DNA of 64,000 nucleotides from Eriocheir sinensis. Lineage: Eukaryota; Arthropoda; Malacostraca; Decapoda; Varunidae. Positions 10,310 to 21,545 of this stretch are shown here, piece by piece. How positions within the stretch are numbered: position 1 is the stretch's first letter; the number at the start of each line of letters is the position of its first letter. A program made the translations under genes and the position numbers. Under the pieces are notes generated by a model. It was given only the letters and a program-made list of their open reading frames with translations. It was not told where the DNA came from and did not search any database. The DNA is taken from NCBI RefSeq assembly GCF_024679095.1, contig NC_066531.1:7476041-7540040 (forward strand), in the 5' to 3' direction.

Positions 10310-10665
10310 ATTACTATCCATATCAGACCCATGACACCGTTTTTCGCAAATATCTTTCAAACGAAGACTCGGATCAGCATGGGACTTTGGCACAGATTGT
10401 TTCACACACTCCGCTAATTTTTTACGCTATTGTGCATTGCCAGATGCTGTTAATTATGGCGTTTACTCTTGACTGTGATGGCAAAACCTGCGTGAGCCAC
10501 TTACACATTCGAACAGGTGAGGCGTGACGTATCTGTGACGTGTATCCACCACCTACCTCCACCCCTGGCTTCCCCTACTCCCATCCCTCCCTTTCCCTCC
10601 CTCCTCCTTCACCCCCGCACTCTCCCCCCGCCCTCTTTCTCACCCATTCCTCCCCTCTCCCCGCC

Positions 10666-10701
<36 letters not shown>

Positions 10702-10710
10702 TTTTTTTTT
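10310..10710 (+). repeat. Block present inverted at 31740-32108, with (CT)n(TA)n end
   Basis: The sequence matches the reverse complement of 31740-32108, including a pyrimidine-rich tract (10545-10700) and CT/TA dinucleotides. Its orientation relative to the neighbouring 10165 block is the opposite of that at 32 kb. Confidence 0.85.
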
Positions 10711-10714
10711 TACT

Positions 10715-11095
10715 AGGTAGATATAGCCTGACTACATGTCATGAGTAATGCTATTATTATATTATTATACCGCAATTATATTACTTTCTCTGCATTTGTG
10801 GGACGCTACCAGTGGTTAGATGTGTTTTGTGTTTAACCTTTCTGTATACATACTGGAATGAACCAAGGTTGTAGCCCTACTGCCGTTCTTTAAAAACTAT
10901 GTGATCATGTTTTTCTTCCAAACTCATTGTTTTAGCACACACGCGGATTTCCATCAGTAATGATTTACATTGAATCCATGGTTTGTAGGGGGAAAGAGTG
11001 GGTATATATAATTATCTCGGTCTAACTTATACTGTTTATTATATCTCTATTCGCAGCAATATCTTTCTCTGCTCCGATTGCAACGCTGCCTCGTT
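10715..11095 (+). repeat. Block present inverted at 34765-35145
   Basis: About 380 bp match the reverse complement of 34765-35145, starting near TAGGTAGATATAGCCTGACT and ending near GCAACGCTGCCTCGTT. No protein family is recognisable in it. Confidence 0.85.
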
Positions 11096-11278
11096 CAAAA
11101 ATCACAACACCGCCGCGGCCGCCACGTTTACCAGCCGGAGCCTCAAATCATGTCCCTTTGTGGTGATAAAGAGGACACAGCCTGGTATGAAGCTACATTT
11201 ATTACGGAATGATGCCAGCCGGGGGTAAGTGATATATAAAAATAATGATAATGTGGAAATTATCATTTTCACGCTGAC

Positions 11279-11345
11279 AGCTGTTCAGAACTTGCTAACT
11301 GCATGCCTCCCCTCCTCCCGCGGCAAGAGGCCGAATGGCCTACAC
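11279..11345 (+). repeat. Short plus-strand fragment of the Jockey-like LINE
   Basis: The stretch GAACTTGCTAACTGCATGCC and its flanks match the RT C-terminal region of the same family at about 53908-53945. It lies just outside the minus-strand copy's 3' end, head-on to it. Confidence 0.6.
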
Positions 11346-11398
11346 ACGACAGCTCCAGATTCCTCCCCATTACCACCTGTCAGCCTCGTCCATGTAGC

Positions 11399-13022
11399 TT
11401 TTTTTTTTTTTTTTTTTTTTTACAGCAAAGGAGACAGTTCAAGGGCACACAAAAAGCAAACATTAATGAAAAAAAAGCCCTGCTACTCCTCCTAAAAAGA
11501 ATCCAAAGAGGTGGCCGAAAGATAGGTCAGTTTTGGGAGGAGAGGTGTCCTGATACCCTCCTCTTGAAAGAGTTTAAGTCGTAGGCAGGAGGAAATACAG
11601 ATGAAGGAAGATTGGTCCAGAGTTTACCAGCGTGAGGGATGAAAGAGTGAAGATGCTGGTTAACTCTTGCATAAGGGGTTTGGACGGTATAGGGATGAGC
11701 ATGAGTAGAAAGTCGAGTGCAGCGGGGCCGCGGGAGGGGGGGAGGCATGCAGTTAGCAAGTTCAGAAGAGCAGTCAGCGTGGAAATATCGATAGAAGATA
11801 GAAAGAGAGGCAACATTGCGGCGGAATTTAAGAGGTAGAAGACTATCAGTATGAGGAGGAGAGCTGATGAGACGAAGAGCCTTAGCCTCCACTCTATCCA
11901 GAAGAGCTGTGTGAGTGGAGCCCCCCCACACATGAGATGCATACTCCATACGAGGGCGGACAAGGCCCCTGTATATGGACAGCAACTGTGCAGGGGAGAA
12001 GAACTGGCGGAGACGGTACAAAACGCCCAGCCTCGAGGAAGCTGATTTAGTAAGAGATGAGATATGAAGTTTCCAGTTGAGATTTTGAGTTAAGGATAGA
12101 CCGAGAATGTTTAGTGTTGAGGAAGGTGATAGCTGGGTGTTGTCAAAGAATAGGGATAGTTGTTTGGAAGATTGTGTCGAGTGGATAGGTGGAGAAACTG
12201 TGTTTTTGAGGCGTTGAAGGACACCAGGTTCTTCTTGCCCCAATCGGAAATAATAGTAAGGTCTGAGGCTAAGCGTTCTGCAGTCTCCAGCCTTGAGTCG
12301 TTAAGTTCCTGAAGGGTGGGTCTTCTATTAAAAGAAGTTGAATAATGCAGAGTGGAATCATCGGCGTAGGAATGGATAAGACAGTTCGTTTTGGAAAGAA
12401 GATCATCAATGAACAACAGAAAAAGAGTGGGAGATAGGACAGAACCCTGTGGGACACCACTGTTAATAGATTTAGGAGAAGAACAGTGACCGTCTACCAC
12501 GGCAGAAATAGAACGGTCAGAAAGGAAACTGGAGATAAAGGTACAGAGAGAAGGATAGAAACCGTAGAAGGGTAGTTTTGAAAGCAAAGATTTGTGCCAG
12601 ACCCTATCAAAAGCTTTGATATGTCCAGCGCAATAGCAAAGGTTTCACCGAAACGGCTAAGAGAGGATGACCAAGAGTCAGTTAAGAAGGCTAGGAGATC
12701 ACCAGTAGAGCGCCCCTTGCGGAACCCATACTGGCGATCAGATAGAAGGTCAGAAGTGGAAAGGTGCTTTTGAATCTTCCGGTTAAGGATTGATTCAAAA
12801 GCTTTAGATAGACAAGAAAGTAAAGCAATAGGACGGTAGTTTGAGGGATTGGAGCGGCCACCCTTCTTAGGTACAGGCTGTATGAAGGCATACTTCCAGC
12901 AAGAAGGAAAGGTAGATGTTGACAGGCAGAGGCGAAAGAGTTTGACCAGGCAGGGTGACAGCACGGAGGCACAGTTTTTAAGGACAATAGGAGGCACTCC
13001 ATCAGGTCCATAAGCCTTCTGA
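11399..13022 (-). pseudogene. Jockey-like LINE, 5'-truncated, RT region
   Basis: Minus-strand blocks in order: the RT N-terminal part (13011-12600: PPIVLKNCASVLSPC, NYRPIALLSCLSKAFE, QYGFRKGRSTGDLLAF, then ALDISK); the palm and catalytic block (12587-12111: SGVPQGSVLSPTLF and SYADDSTLH with intact YADD); and the C-terminal domain (12243-11527: RPRMEYASHVWGG, HAGKLWTNLPS, LNSFKRRVSGHL). Frameshifts separate the blocks near 12600 and 12130-12240. The 3' end is a T-run at 11399-11420 on the plus strand, its poly-A. No endonuclease or ORF1 remains. The sibling copy on the plus strand at 52265 allows correction of the frames. Confidence 0.85.
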
Positions 13023-13207
13023 GGATCTGAGGATCTTAAAACAAGCTATCGTCCCTGCACTCACTATGTGATTGCTGAGTCTATTCCATTGCCCCACCAC
13101 CCTATTACTAAACCAATGCCTGCCCACTTCCCTCCTAAATCTATACTTTTCTAATTTAAGTCAATTACTGCATGTTCTATCTTGCCAAACATCTTTTGCA
13201 AAAGTTA
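13023..13207. other. Unassigned LINE-flanking sequence
   Basis: A pyrimidine-rich stretch translates in places to phrases seen in LINE C-termini (for example SIPLPHHPITKP), but frames are broken and I cannot assign it to a family. Confidence 0.25.
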
Positions 13208-13412
13208 ACCAGCATCTCCACTCTCATCCCTTACACTGATAAAATCTGGAACAGCCTTCCTTCGTCTGCATTTCCTCCTGCTTATAACTTGACCTTCAAG
13301 AAGAGTGTATCAAGACTACTTTTGTCTGTTTGGGAGCGGTGAGTAGTGGGGCTTTTTTTTCTAGAACGCTTTGTTGCCCTTGAGCTGTCTCCTTTGTTTA
13401 AAGAAAATAATA
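13208..13412 (+). repeat. 3' end fragment of the Jockey-like LINE (plus strand)
   Basis: Translates to a degenerate form of the family's C-terminus (NSLPSSAFPPAYNLTFKK-like) and then the family's 3' untranslated end GGGCTTTTTTTT...TGCCCTTGAGCTGTCTCC, matching 54195-54235 joined to 60402-60418. It ends in an A-rich tail. Confidence 0.75.
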
Positions 13413-14130
13413 ATTAAATAAATAGAAGTTGGCCGCCAATGCTTCCAATACATTTTGGTGCCATATCTACAAGTGGCTGGTGACTATAAGTATCTCGGCA
13501 ACCTGCATGCATCTATGCCATCCCTATCACGGTGCATGGAGCAAGCTTCACATAACACTCAGACAGAGACAGTTTAATTATGGTTATATATCAGACTCAG
13601 TTTATTGCTCAGTCTATTAGGTGCAGTGCTGTTAATATTGTTAGTGATAGTATTAGTACAATCAATGTATTTATTTTCATTAATTTATCAATATTTATTT
13701 ATTATATTCTTAGTGCTTGAGAATTCCAATACTAGTATTAAGATAAGCAAAAATATCAGAAATATATTTATACTCATTCATTATTATTGCTTTTCTTATT
13801 ATTACTTCCTTCAATGTCCTGGCACTTTGACATCTAGTGCTTTTCCGTCTAACAGCCAAAATTGTGGTCTTTCCGAATGTGTATGTCCTAAGTCTTCATT
13901 GGTGTAACTAGCTATATAACAAAAATCTACATCTCTCTCCCTTCTCACCCAGTTGTCCCCGTACATCCTTTCAGTATCCAAAGAATTTCAATTTACATCT
14001 TGTAACACTCAACTAATGCAGTGCAATCTTCATCTCTGTATTTTACCGTGTGGACATACTCTTTCCTTCCATGTTCCACTCTCGTATGTTATTCCACATC
14101 TAACACAACCACATCCCAACAGATCCGAAC
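13413..14130. other. No recognised feature
   Basis: An AT-rich stretch with short random frames only. It ends in a plausible acceptor (CCCAACAG) at about 14124, just before the P-like exon. Confidence 0.5.
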
Positions 14131-14538
14131 ATGTCCGATATCATCCAAGAGAATGTGGCAGCTGAAGGGGAGAGCCCAAGAAAAAGGCCAAGGGTGAAGA
14201 CATTTAGCCAACCCCTGAAGTACATGGCAGCATCCAACCCTCTTGCTGAGCTGCAGGAATGTGCTCCCCATTGCAGTGCATCAACTCCATGTACTGATTT
14301 TGGTATGAATACTTCAGCTAGTGTTTGTTGATTGTTGTGTTATTAAATCTAATTATGACTTCACAAAATAGACTGTACAAGTCACTTAACACTTGCCCTG
14401 CTCAACATCACTTTTAAGTTGTAGAATTCCTTCATATGGATGCTGATTTATGTATCCTGAAATGATTGGATATTGATTGTCTTAACATTTTTTTTTTGTC
14501 CTTGATCACTGAACCATGTTACGGTATGTCCTTGGGTG

Positions 14539-14802
14539 TAGATCCAGGAAATGAGTTTTGGGGGGGGACGTCAGACTTTTTGCGGGTGGAAGGAGCATTA
14601 GTATTACCGATTAGCCATTCTCGGCAGTCCTGGTCTTGAAAAACTGGTGGAGTGACCTAAATTAATGGGTATAATGGCCCGGACTTTGTGCGAAAGCATT
14701 GTTTTAGCCGCAGCGCGCTTTTGAGCTAGTTTTCCTGTATCACTCAAGACCATTGGGGGGGCCCGGGCCCCCTGGGGCCCCCCTTGGATCCACCAATGTA
14801 GC
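14539..14802. mobile_element. Possible MITE with imperfect ends
   Basis: The ends TGTAGATCCAGG and (complement) TGGTGGATCCAAGG are roughly inverted, and G/C homopolymer runs lie next to both (14561-14569; 14754-14783). No clear target duplication is seen, so the assignment is weak. It lies in the inferred first intron of the P-like pseudogene. Confidence 0.3.
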
Positions 14803-14924
14803 TGTGTCGTATAATATATCTATCCTTTACAGTCTGATGGTGCATCCTTCTAGGTTGTCAAGTTTTAGTAGCTACTCATGAGAAGTATTCCTTATAATGA
14901 CAACTGATTTCCAGATGCTTTGCA

Positions 14925-14927
<3 letters not shown>

Positions 14928-14955
<28 letters not shown>
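14928..14955. repeat. Poly-A tract
   Basis: An uninterrupted A-run of about 28 bp. It could be the tail of a plus-strand retroposed fragment, but I cannot identify one upstream. 14956-15400 holds nothing recognised. Confidence 0.9.
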
Positions 14956-14958
<3 letters not shown>

Positions 14959-15934
14959 TCGTTAAACCTGCCGCAAATAATAATCAGCTGTAGTGAACCC
15001 TTGCTTTAAAGAACCAATATGGAGGAAGGGGGTGATGTTATATCCAAAAATCTTTTACATCTGAAGTATCCAACCTTTTTGTGTATAATAAACCTTGTTT
15101 GTTACATGAACTTAAAAGTTCACAATTTCCATACATGACTTTTTTCCTTGTATTTGATGATTAATCCTGACATGTATTTCCATTATCAGTAGGTAATATA
15201 TAGTAACAAGACAATAATACACATTATAACAATGTATATATATAGCCCAATGAGTGCACGAGATCATTTACCTCATCAGTGACGACAAGTCCGGGAGTCC
15301 TTCCCTAAATTCTTCCCGAATTTGTGACACCAAGTATAATAACTAGTTTTAGTGACCATTTGCATCCATTTTTCACTTTGATTAAAAAATTGCCTCTCTA
15401 CAGGGTGTGAACTTGATGGGGTTGGAGGAAACTCGACTCGGTCATCAAGCTCACCACAATATAGTAAGGAACCTCTTGTTCTCAGTGATAATTTATCCTC
15501 TTTAGTTACTATTCCATGTTGCTTTAATCACAACTAATGTGTTGGAAACATTACAGCTTAATAACATACTTCACATCTCTGCATACAAATTGAGTTCAAT
15601 ATTGAACTGTTACACCAGTAGGCTTCATATCTTCAAAAAAAGGTATGTAAAAAGGTTGACATTTTGAATGATATATTTAAACTCTTTATTATGCTTCTAT
15701 GGCTGTAGTACCGTTACGATTAGTCGAGTGATCAGCACATGGGTCTTATGTTTTTGATAGCATAGGTTCAAATTTTGCCATAGGCTGGCAGTTGATAGTA
15801 ACAGTAGTGTCCACAGACACCTGCCTGTTTCTTGTTTATCCTGTTCCACTTTAAACCGTGACTGGCCAATCTTTGAAGAGGTAGCATAACCTTGAAGTGC
15901 CACTAACAAACCTTTGTCCATTCTTCTGATGTGA

Positions 15935-16075
15935 TCTTTTTTTTTTTTTTTTTTCCACCTGCCTATAGCGCCGGTAGGTTTTCTTCAGGGGCCTGGCGGT
16001 CATGATGCATGCAATTTTTTTTATAGTGGCGCCATTTAGTACTGGCTCATGCTGCTGCCCGGAACTCATTCTTGA
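15935..16075 (-). repeat. SINE fragment (poly-T flanked), 3' part
   Basis: A T-run (15938-15956), then TATAGCGCCGGTAGG, TTTATAGTGGCGCCAT and GGCTCATGCTGC, matches the fuller copy at 47925-48090 and the one at 63823-64000. The tRNA-like head is missing here. Confidence 0.75.
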
Positions 16076-16904
16076 TTCACTTGGATGGTTTAGCAGGGCT
16101 TAGGTATGACTAACATTGCAGAAACAGTGAATTTTTAGATTGTTAGAGTGGCAACACATTGACAAATGTTTTAGTATGGACTGAACATCAAAGATATATA
16201 TGGTAAATGGGTGCTTGTAGATCTTGACATTATATCTGTCAAGAGTCTCCAGTTGTATCCTCTCCCCCATCTACTGAAAATATTACTCTTGTCAGGCAAT
16301 CTAAGTGAAGCCTTCCATCGAAACTGGCATGCAGACATAATGTCAATGCTTAGATTCACTGTCCTTATAGCACTGAAAATAATGCAATTACATGCACATA
16401 TTTTATTATTTAGAATTGTGATTGTGATTAAATATTTTTTCATGTATTTTCAGACATGAAAAGTGAAAATTGCTGCACAACAGTCTGCCGTCTGCTCCAG
16501 GAGGCGAGGCAGCACAAAGCCCAGGCTGTTACAACTCCTGGGCAGATTTTGCCCAGAGCCAGCAATTTTTTAGATCCAATAGGGATGGATTTCTTCTGAG
16601 GTCAGGTTCAACATGCTGCAAGATGCCAAGATCTAAGCCTAGTAGGAGATATGGGTTACAAGAGAGGAGGTTTGCTCTGGCCTTATACTATCAAAGTCCA
16701 AATGCTAATAGATTTCTAAGCACAGTATTTCACTTGCCTTCAGTTTCAACACTTCACTCATGACTCAGGGGTATTTCAGTAAATGTTGGCTGGAGCAAAC
16801 AGACTCTGACAGCCCTGCAGCAAAGAGCACAGGCTTTGTCAAAAGAAGAGAAACTTCGTGGGATTTGCCATTATTTAGTATTACTCTTGTTACGCCAAGA
16901 ATTT

Positions 16905-17400
16905 TTTTCCATATACTTTGCCAAATATTGCAAGTAATGCACCATTGTTGGTCTTGCCTGTTATAAATCAGATCTTGTTCAATTAACAAGCTTTGGGTGT
17001 CTGCCACTTTCCAGTTGTAATGCAAGGAATCATTTATCTTCCCTGCCAGATATCACATGTAATGCACCATTGTTGGTTTTGCCTGTTATAAATCAGATCT
17101 TGTTCAGTTAACAAGCTTTAGGTGTCTGCCACTTGCCAATTGTAATGCAAGGAATCCCCTGCCAGATATCGCATGTAATGCACCATTGTTGGTCTTGCCT
17201 GTTATAAATCAGATCTTGTTCAGCTCACAAGCTTTGAATATCTGCCATTGTTTATTTCAGGTGTAATGCTTGGAAGCATTTGTTCTCTTCCCTACCCAAC
17301 AGTATGCAATGCTTTATTGTGGATTTTGCCTGTTATATTTAATCTTGTTCAGGTGACAAGCTTTTGGTGTCTGCCTTACCTAATAATGTGCTGCAGTGAC
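16905..17400 (+). repeat. Tandem repeat of about 120 bp, four imperfect copies
   Basis: Each unit contains TAATGCACCATTGTTGG, CTTGCCTGTTATAAATCAGA and ACAAGCTTTGG. Copies start near 16935, 17055, 17175 and 17300, the last being divergent. A further copy lies at 18268-18420. No coding potential is evident. Confidence 0.85.
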
Positions 17401-17647
17401 ACTTGGCTTGGTTTCATAATGTGAAATACAGCATGTAATTTCATCATGTAATTTCATCACACTAAGTGTCTATCATCACGTGTCTGGCATCATTAATGTG
17501 GCTTCCAGGAGTAATCTTGTTTGTATTACAGCATACAATTTTTTTCTGCTTTATGATATACATAATCACATAGGTATGATTTTTTTTTTTTTGACAAAAT
17601 GTAATGGCATTTGATATTCTTGACTAATGCCTTATAAACCTTGTGGA

Positions 17648-17678
<31 letters not shown>

Positions 17679-17738
17679 GGGGAGTGGACAGAGAGTGAGC
17701 TGTTTGGTTGGCCAGTTCAAGGAGTTTCATATCAAATG
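17401..17738. other. Noncoding stretch with T-runs
   Basis: AT-rich sequence with T homopolymers at 17579-17592 and 17648-17672. No gene or element recognised. Confidence 0.5.
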
Positions 17739-17848
17739 ATTTTATTACATCCAACTTTAATGTGTGCTAAAAACATATATTTTATTACATACAACTTTAA
17801 TGTGTGGTAAAAACATATATTTTATTACATCCAACTTTAATGTGTGGT
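17739..17848 (+). repeat. 40-bp tandem repeat, about 2.7 copies
   Basis: The unit TTTTATTACATCCAACTTTA plus a further 20 bases repeats with only single-base differences. Confidence 0.85.
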
Positions 17849-18267
17849 TCCTGCAATAAATGCTACATGTTTACTGATGTAGCCTATGAAATACATATAA
17901 CTCTCTGCCCTGTAATTTGGTGTGTCACATACTGCAGCATAACTTTCCTGCTATTTTCTTACAGTATGAGTTGCTTTATTTTGTCTCATTTGCTTTTATC
18001 ATATGTGCCTCCGCTGCATAGTTGTGCCTACTGAGCTTAATATCTTCATGACCCTGACACCAAGGTCAGAGCTTGTGAGATCATACCGTGTCCTACATCC
18101 CATTTTCACCTCCAGGCTCGGCTGTCTCCCAGGACCACCAAGTTATTGCATTCCATTTAAGACAACTCATGTGTTACCTTCTTGATGTCCTCCATCATGT
18201 ATTTCAGCATGTTTTATGATGCTTTGCTCTTATATTGATGCGCCTTGCAACATTTTTATACAGTTTT
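17849..18267. other. No recognised feature
   Basis: Unique AT-rich sequence with only short frames. Confidence 0.45.
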
Positions 18268-18420
18268 CATTGTATATAATGCACCATTGTTGGTTTTGCC
18301 TGCTATAAATCGGGTCATGTTCAGTTAACAAGCTTTGAGTGTCTCCCATTGTTTATTTCAGTTGTAATGCTTAGAAGCTTTCGTTCTCTGCCCTGTCAAG
18401 CAGTATGCAATGCTTGCCAT
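18268..18420 (+). repeat. Displaced copy of the 120-bp tandem unit
   Basis: Matches the 16905-17400 array (TAATGCACCATTGTTGG, AGCTTTGAGTGTCT, GTAATGCTTAGAAGC) about 870 bp away. Confidence 0.8.
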
Positions 18421-18479
18421 TATCTGGCACTTGTACAGTTAGTATGATATTTTTGCTCAGCTAAGAGCATGTTGCAAAA

Positions 18480-18622
18480 GGTAAAGGTACGGTTGGGGGC
18501 ATACGCTGTAGCAGCGCGTGGCCTCGGTGCTCATCTCTGTAACGTTGGCCCTTGAGCCTGTGGTGTTTGGGAACCCATTACCCTGGGACACAGGACCAGT
18601 GTGACATCCGGGTTACCACAGT
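18480..18622 (-). repeat. 3' portion of a tRNA-derived SINE
   Basis: The reverse complement matches 23440-23590: GGTAACCCGGATGTCACA, then CTGTGTCC(T/C)GGGTAATGGG, and a pyrimidine-rich (TTTACC)n end. The tRNA head is absent. Confidence 0.8.
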
Positions 18623-18701
18623 TGCAAAGGCATTATAGTAATCTAGCATGCATAGAATGTTGTATGCTATGCTTGTATTTAAAGCACTGGATATGTTTGC
18701 T

Positions 18702-18812
<111 letters not shown>

Positions 18813-19836
18813 CAAATGCTTTCTACACCATATTTTTCCTAAAATAACAAATTGATATAGTGTAGGTAATATCTAATAAAACAGAAGAACAAATATATTT
18901 TTCTTTACCCCATTAGTAAATCATTTTACAATAATGAAAAATAAATAAGTAAAGGCTGGATAGGGTGCTGTGGCAGGTACTTCAAAAATAGTAAAGCTAC
19001 CCCTGAAAAGTGACGTTTTTGGTGGGCTGCAATAGATGGCGCTACTTCCGCACGCCCGAGGAATTACTACATACCACTATCTCTTTGTATATAGTCTCTT
19101 TGGGTCGACCCGCTCCCTCCTTCTATCATCGCGCCCCGCGTCCCGGGTCAGGTCGGCAGGCGACGCCCGGTGGCGTTGTGTTGTGGTGTCCCTACCACCC
19201 ACACCACGTGTGACCAGGGCCCGTATCCTCGAGAGCTATTAACTTTTACTCTTAAAGTTACTATCAAAGTTAATAGTTTCAAATTATTAAGAGTAAAAGC
19301 TATCCTCGTCAACTTTGAGTGTAGGTATTAGCAAATCCTGGCTACTATTATCTTCTTCTTCTTCTTCTTTATGGCGGGCTCGTTGCTAAGGACGCCTCCG
19401 TGCAAAACGTAAACATCCGACATGAATTAAGTATATATTTCAAAAGAAAAATAAAGAAAAGATGTATAAATGTACAACAGAAACATAATAAATGGCAAAC
19501 ACAAGAAAATACATAGTTTTGTGGCAGATAGAAGCAGCCTCAAAGGCTGCTTTTACTCCGTCACTCGTCAATACCCTTATCTCCCCTCCTGCGTCACGAC
19601 TTGCTCTGCTGAAATTACCGCACCATAACCACGTCATCTGCCCCAATGATCTACGGGCCGGAGAACCAGCGCAGAAAAGGAGTAAGTTTAATTGGTCGCC
19701 AGATGAAACGGTCTTCTTACATCAAATTCAAGAAAAAATACGTATAATCAGAGGGTGTTATGGGAAGAGTATCACCCCTGAGGATAAGAAGAGAGCGTGG
19801 ACTGAAGTGGCAGAAGCTGTAACAAGGTTAGTAATC

Positions 19837-21545
19837 ACATATTCATGGTTCAATCAGCTTACAAACTAACCTAACCTAATCAATTGGGTATTTTTTGCAT
19901 AATAACACAACCACTGACCTTCCAAACAGAACATACCTTTTCATTCTGTATCTGAATAGTTTCATTATGACCATTTCTGCCACAACCCCCTCTCCCTCAA
20001 CAACCTAACATAACTAAACCTAACCATGCCAAACCTGCCCTGTCCTACCGAACACATCCTAACTTAACATGCCAAGTTTGTTGGGGGGGAAGAGGGGGTT
20101 GGTATAGATAGTTATGGCATATTTGCCCTGTTTTCATTCTTTATTTATTTTTATTTGTTTATTACTTTTTTTATTGGGGGGGGATGCTAGGCATGCCAGA
20201 CTATGGACACTTTTACAAGTACTTTATGTCGAGACTATATGGGAATGGGTAGGTTTTGTGAGAATGGTAAAGTAAGATTAAAATAGTATATTTATAGCAT
20301 TGGTCAAACAGATTATGGTGATATAATGTTAGATTGGAATGTACTCAAGATAATGAAATTAAGGTTAATGCTTTTATTTTTTTGTTACATATTCACATAT
20401 TCATGATTCAAGTAACTTGCAAACTAACCTAACCTCGTCAAATGGGTATTTTTGTATACAAACACAACCACAGAGTTTCCAAACAGAACATACTTTTTCC
20501 TACTGCTTCACGTGAATAGCATCATCATGACCATTTCTGCTGCAACCCCCACTCCCTCAACAATCTAACATAACTAAACCAACTCCTGCTAAACCTGTCC
20601 TACCTGACACATCCTAACCTAACATGGTAGGTCCCCAAGTGCCAAACCTGCCCCGTCCTACCGAACACATCCTAACTTAACATGCCAAGTTTGTTGGGGG
20701 GGAAGAGGGGGTTGGTATAGATAGTTAAGGCATATTTGCCCTTTTTTTATTCTTTATTTATTTTTATTTGTTTATTATTTATTTTTATTGGGGGGGGATG
20801 CTAGGCATGCCAGACTATGGACACTTTTACAAGTACTTTGTCAAGACTATATGGGAATAGGTAGGTTTCGTGAGAACGGTAAAGTAAGATTAAAATAGTA
20901 TATTTATAGCATTGGCCAAACAGATTATGGTGATATAATGTTAGATTGGAATGTACTCAAGATAATGAAATTAAGGTTAACGCTTTTATTTTTTTGTTAC
21001 ATATTCACATATCCATGATTCAAGTAACTTGCAAACTAACCTAACCTCGTCAAATGGGTATTTTTGTATACAAACACAACCACAGAGTTTCCAAACAGGA
21101 CATACTTTTTCCTACTGCTCCATGTGACTAGCATCCTCATGACCAGTTCGGCTGCAACCCCACTCCTCAACAATCTAACATAACTAAACCAACTCCTGCT
21201 AAACATGTCCTACCAAACACGTCCTAACCTAACATGGTAGGTCCCCAAGTTTGTTAGGGTGGAAAGGGGGTTAGTATAAGAGAGTCAAGTCATATTTACC
21301 TGTTATTTTATTTATTCCTTATTTAGATTTTTTTTGGGGGGTGGGTGGTTGGGCATGCCAGGCTCTCAACACTTTTGCAAATATTTTATGTTAAGACTAT
21401 ATCGGAATAGGTAGATTTGATGAGAATGGTAAAGTAAGATTAAAATATTATTTTGATAGCATTGGTCAAACAGTTTCTGGTGATATAATGTTAGATTAGA
21501 AGTACTCAAAAGAATGGAATTAAGATTAATGCTTTGAATTTTTTT
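19837..21545 (+). repeat. Triplicated block of about 560-610 bp
   Basis: Three head-to-tail copies start near 19837, 20397 and 21007. Each begins CATATTCATG(G/A)TTCAA, includes AAACTAACCTAACCT, a GTTTGTTGGGGGGGAAG stretch and CATTGGTCAAACAG, and ends with a TTTTTTTGT run. The second and third are most alike. They lie in intron 1 of the Myb-like gene. Confidence 0.9.

Larger units (their letters stand above)
14131..16865 (+). pseudogene. P/THAP9-like transposase gene, spliced and broken
   Basis: Three exon-like blocks have matching splice phases: 14131-14302 (ATG start, basic patch PRKRPRVK, donor G|GTATG), 15404-15463 (acceptor CTCTACAG, donor A|GTAAGG) and 16454 to about 16865 (acceptor TTTTCAG). 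The first two total 232 nt, leaving one base, and the third begins with the two bases needed. Exon 3 runs LLQEARQHKAQAV and SNFLDPIGMDFF. After frameshifts near 16600-16640 it carries YGLQERRFALALYYQSP and FHLPSVSTLHS, the helical segment conserved ahead of the catalytic core of P transposases and THAP9. A stop at 16760 follows, where the family has tryptophan. The core and a THAP domain are not visible. It may be a relic element or a dead domesticated gene. Confidence 0.6.

Noticed and set aside
11057..11226. Possible exon with acceptor ATTCGCAG and donor GGGG|GTAAGT
   Set aside because: The splice-like sites are good, but the translation has no recognisable family and part of the block belongs to the inverted duplicate at 34765. 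Too weak to call.
13605..13907. Hydrophobic open frame resembling a membrane protein
   Set aside because: AT-rich sequence produces Leu/Ile/Phe-rich frames by composition, and no family or splice context supports it.
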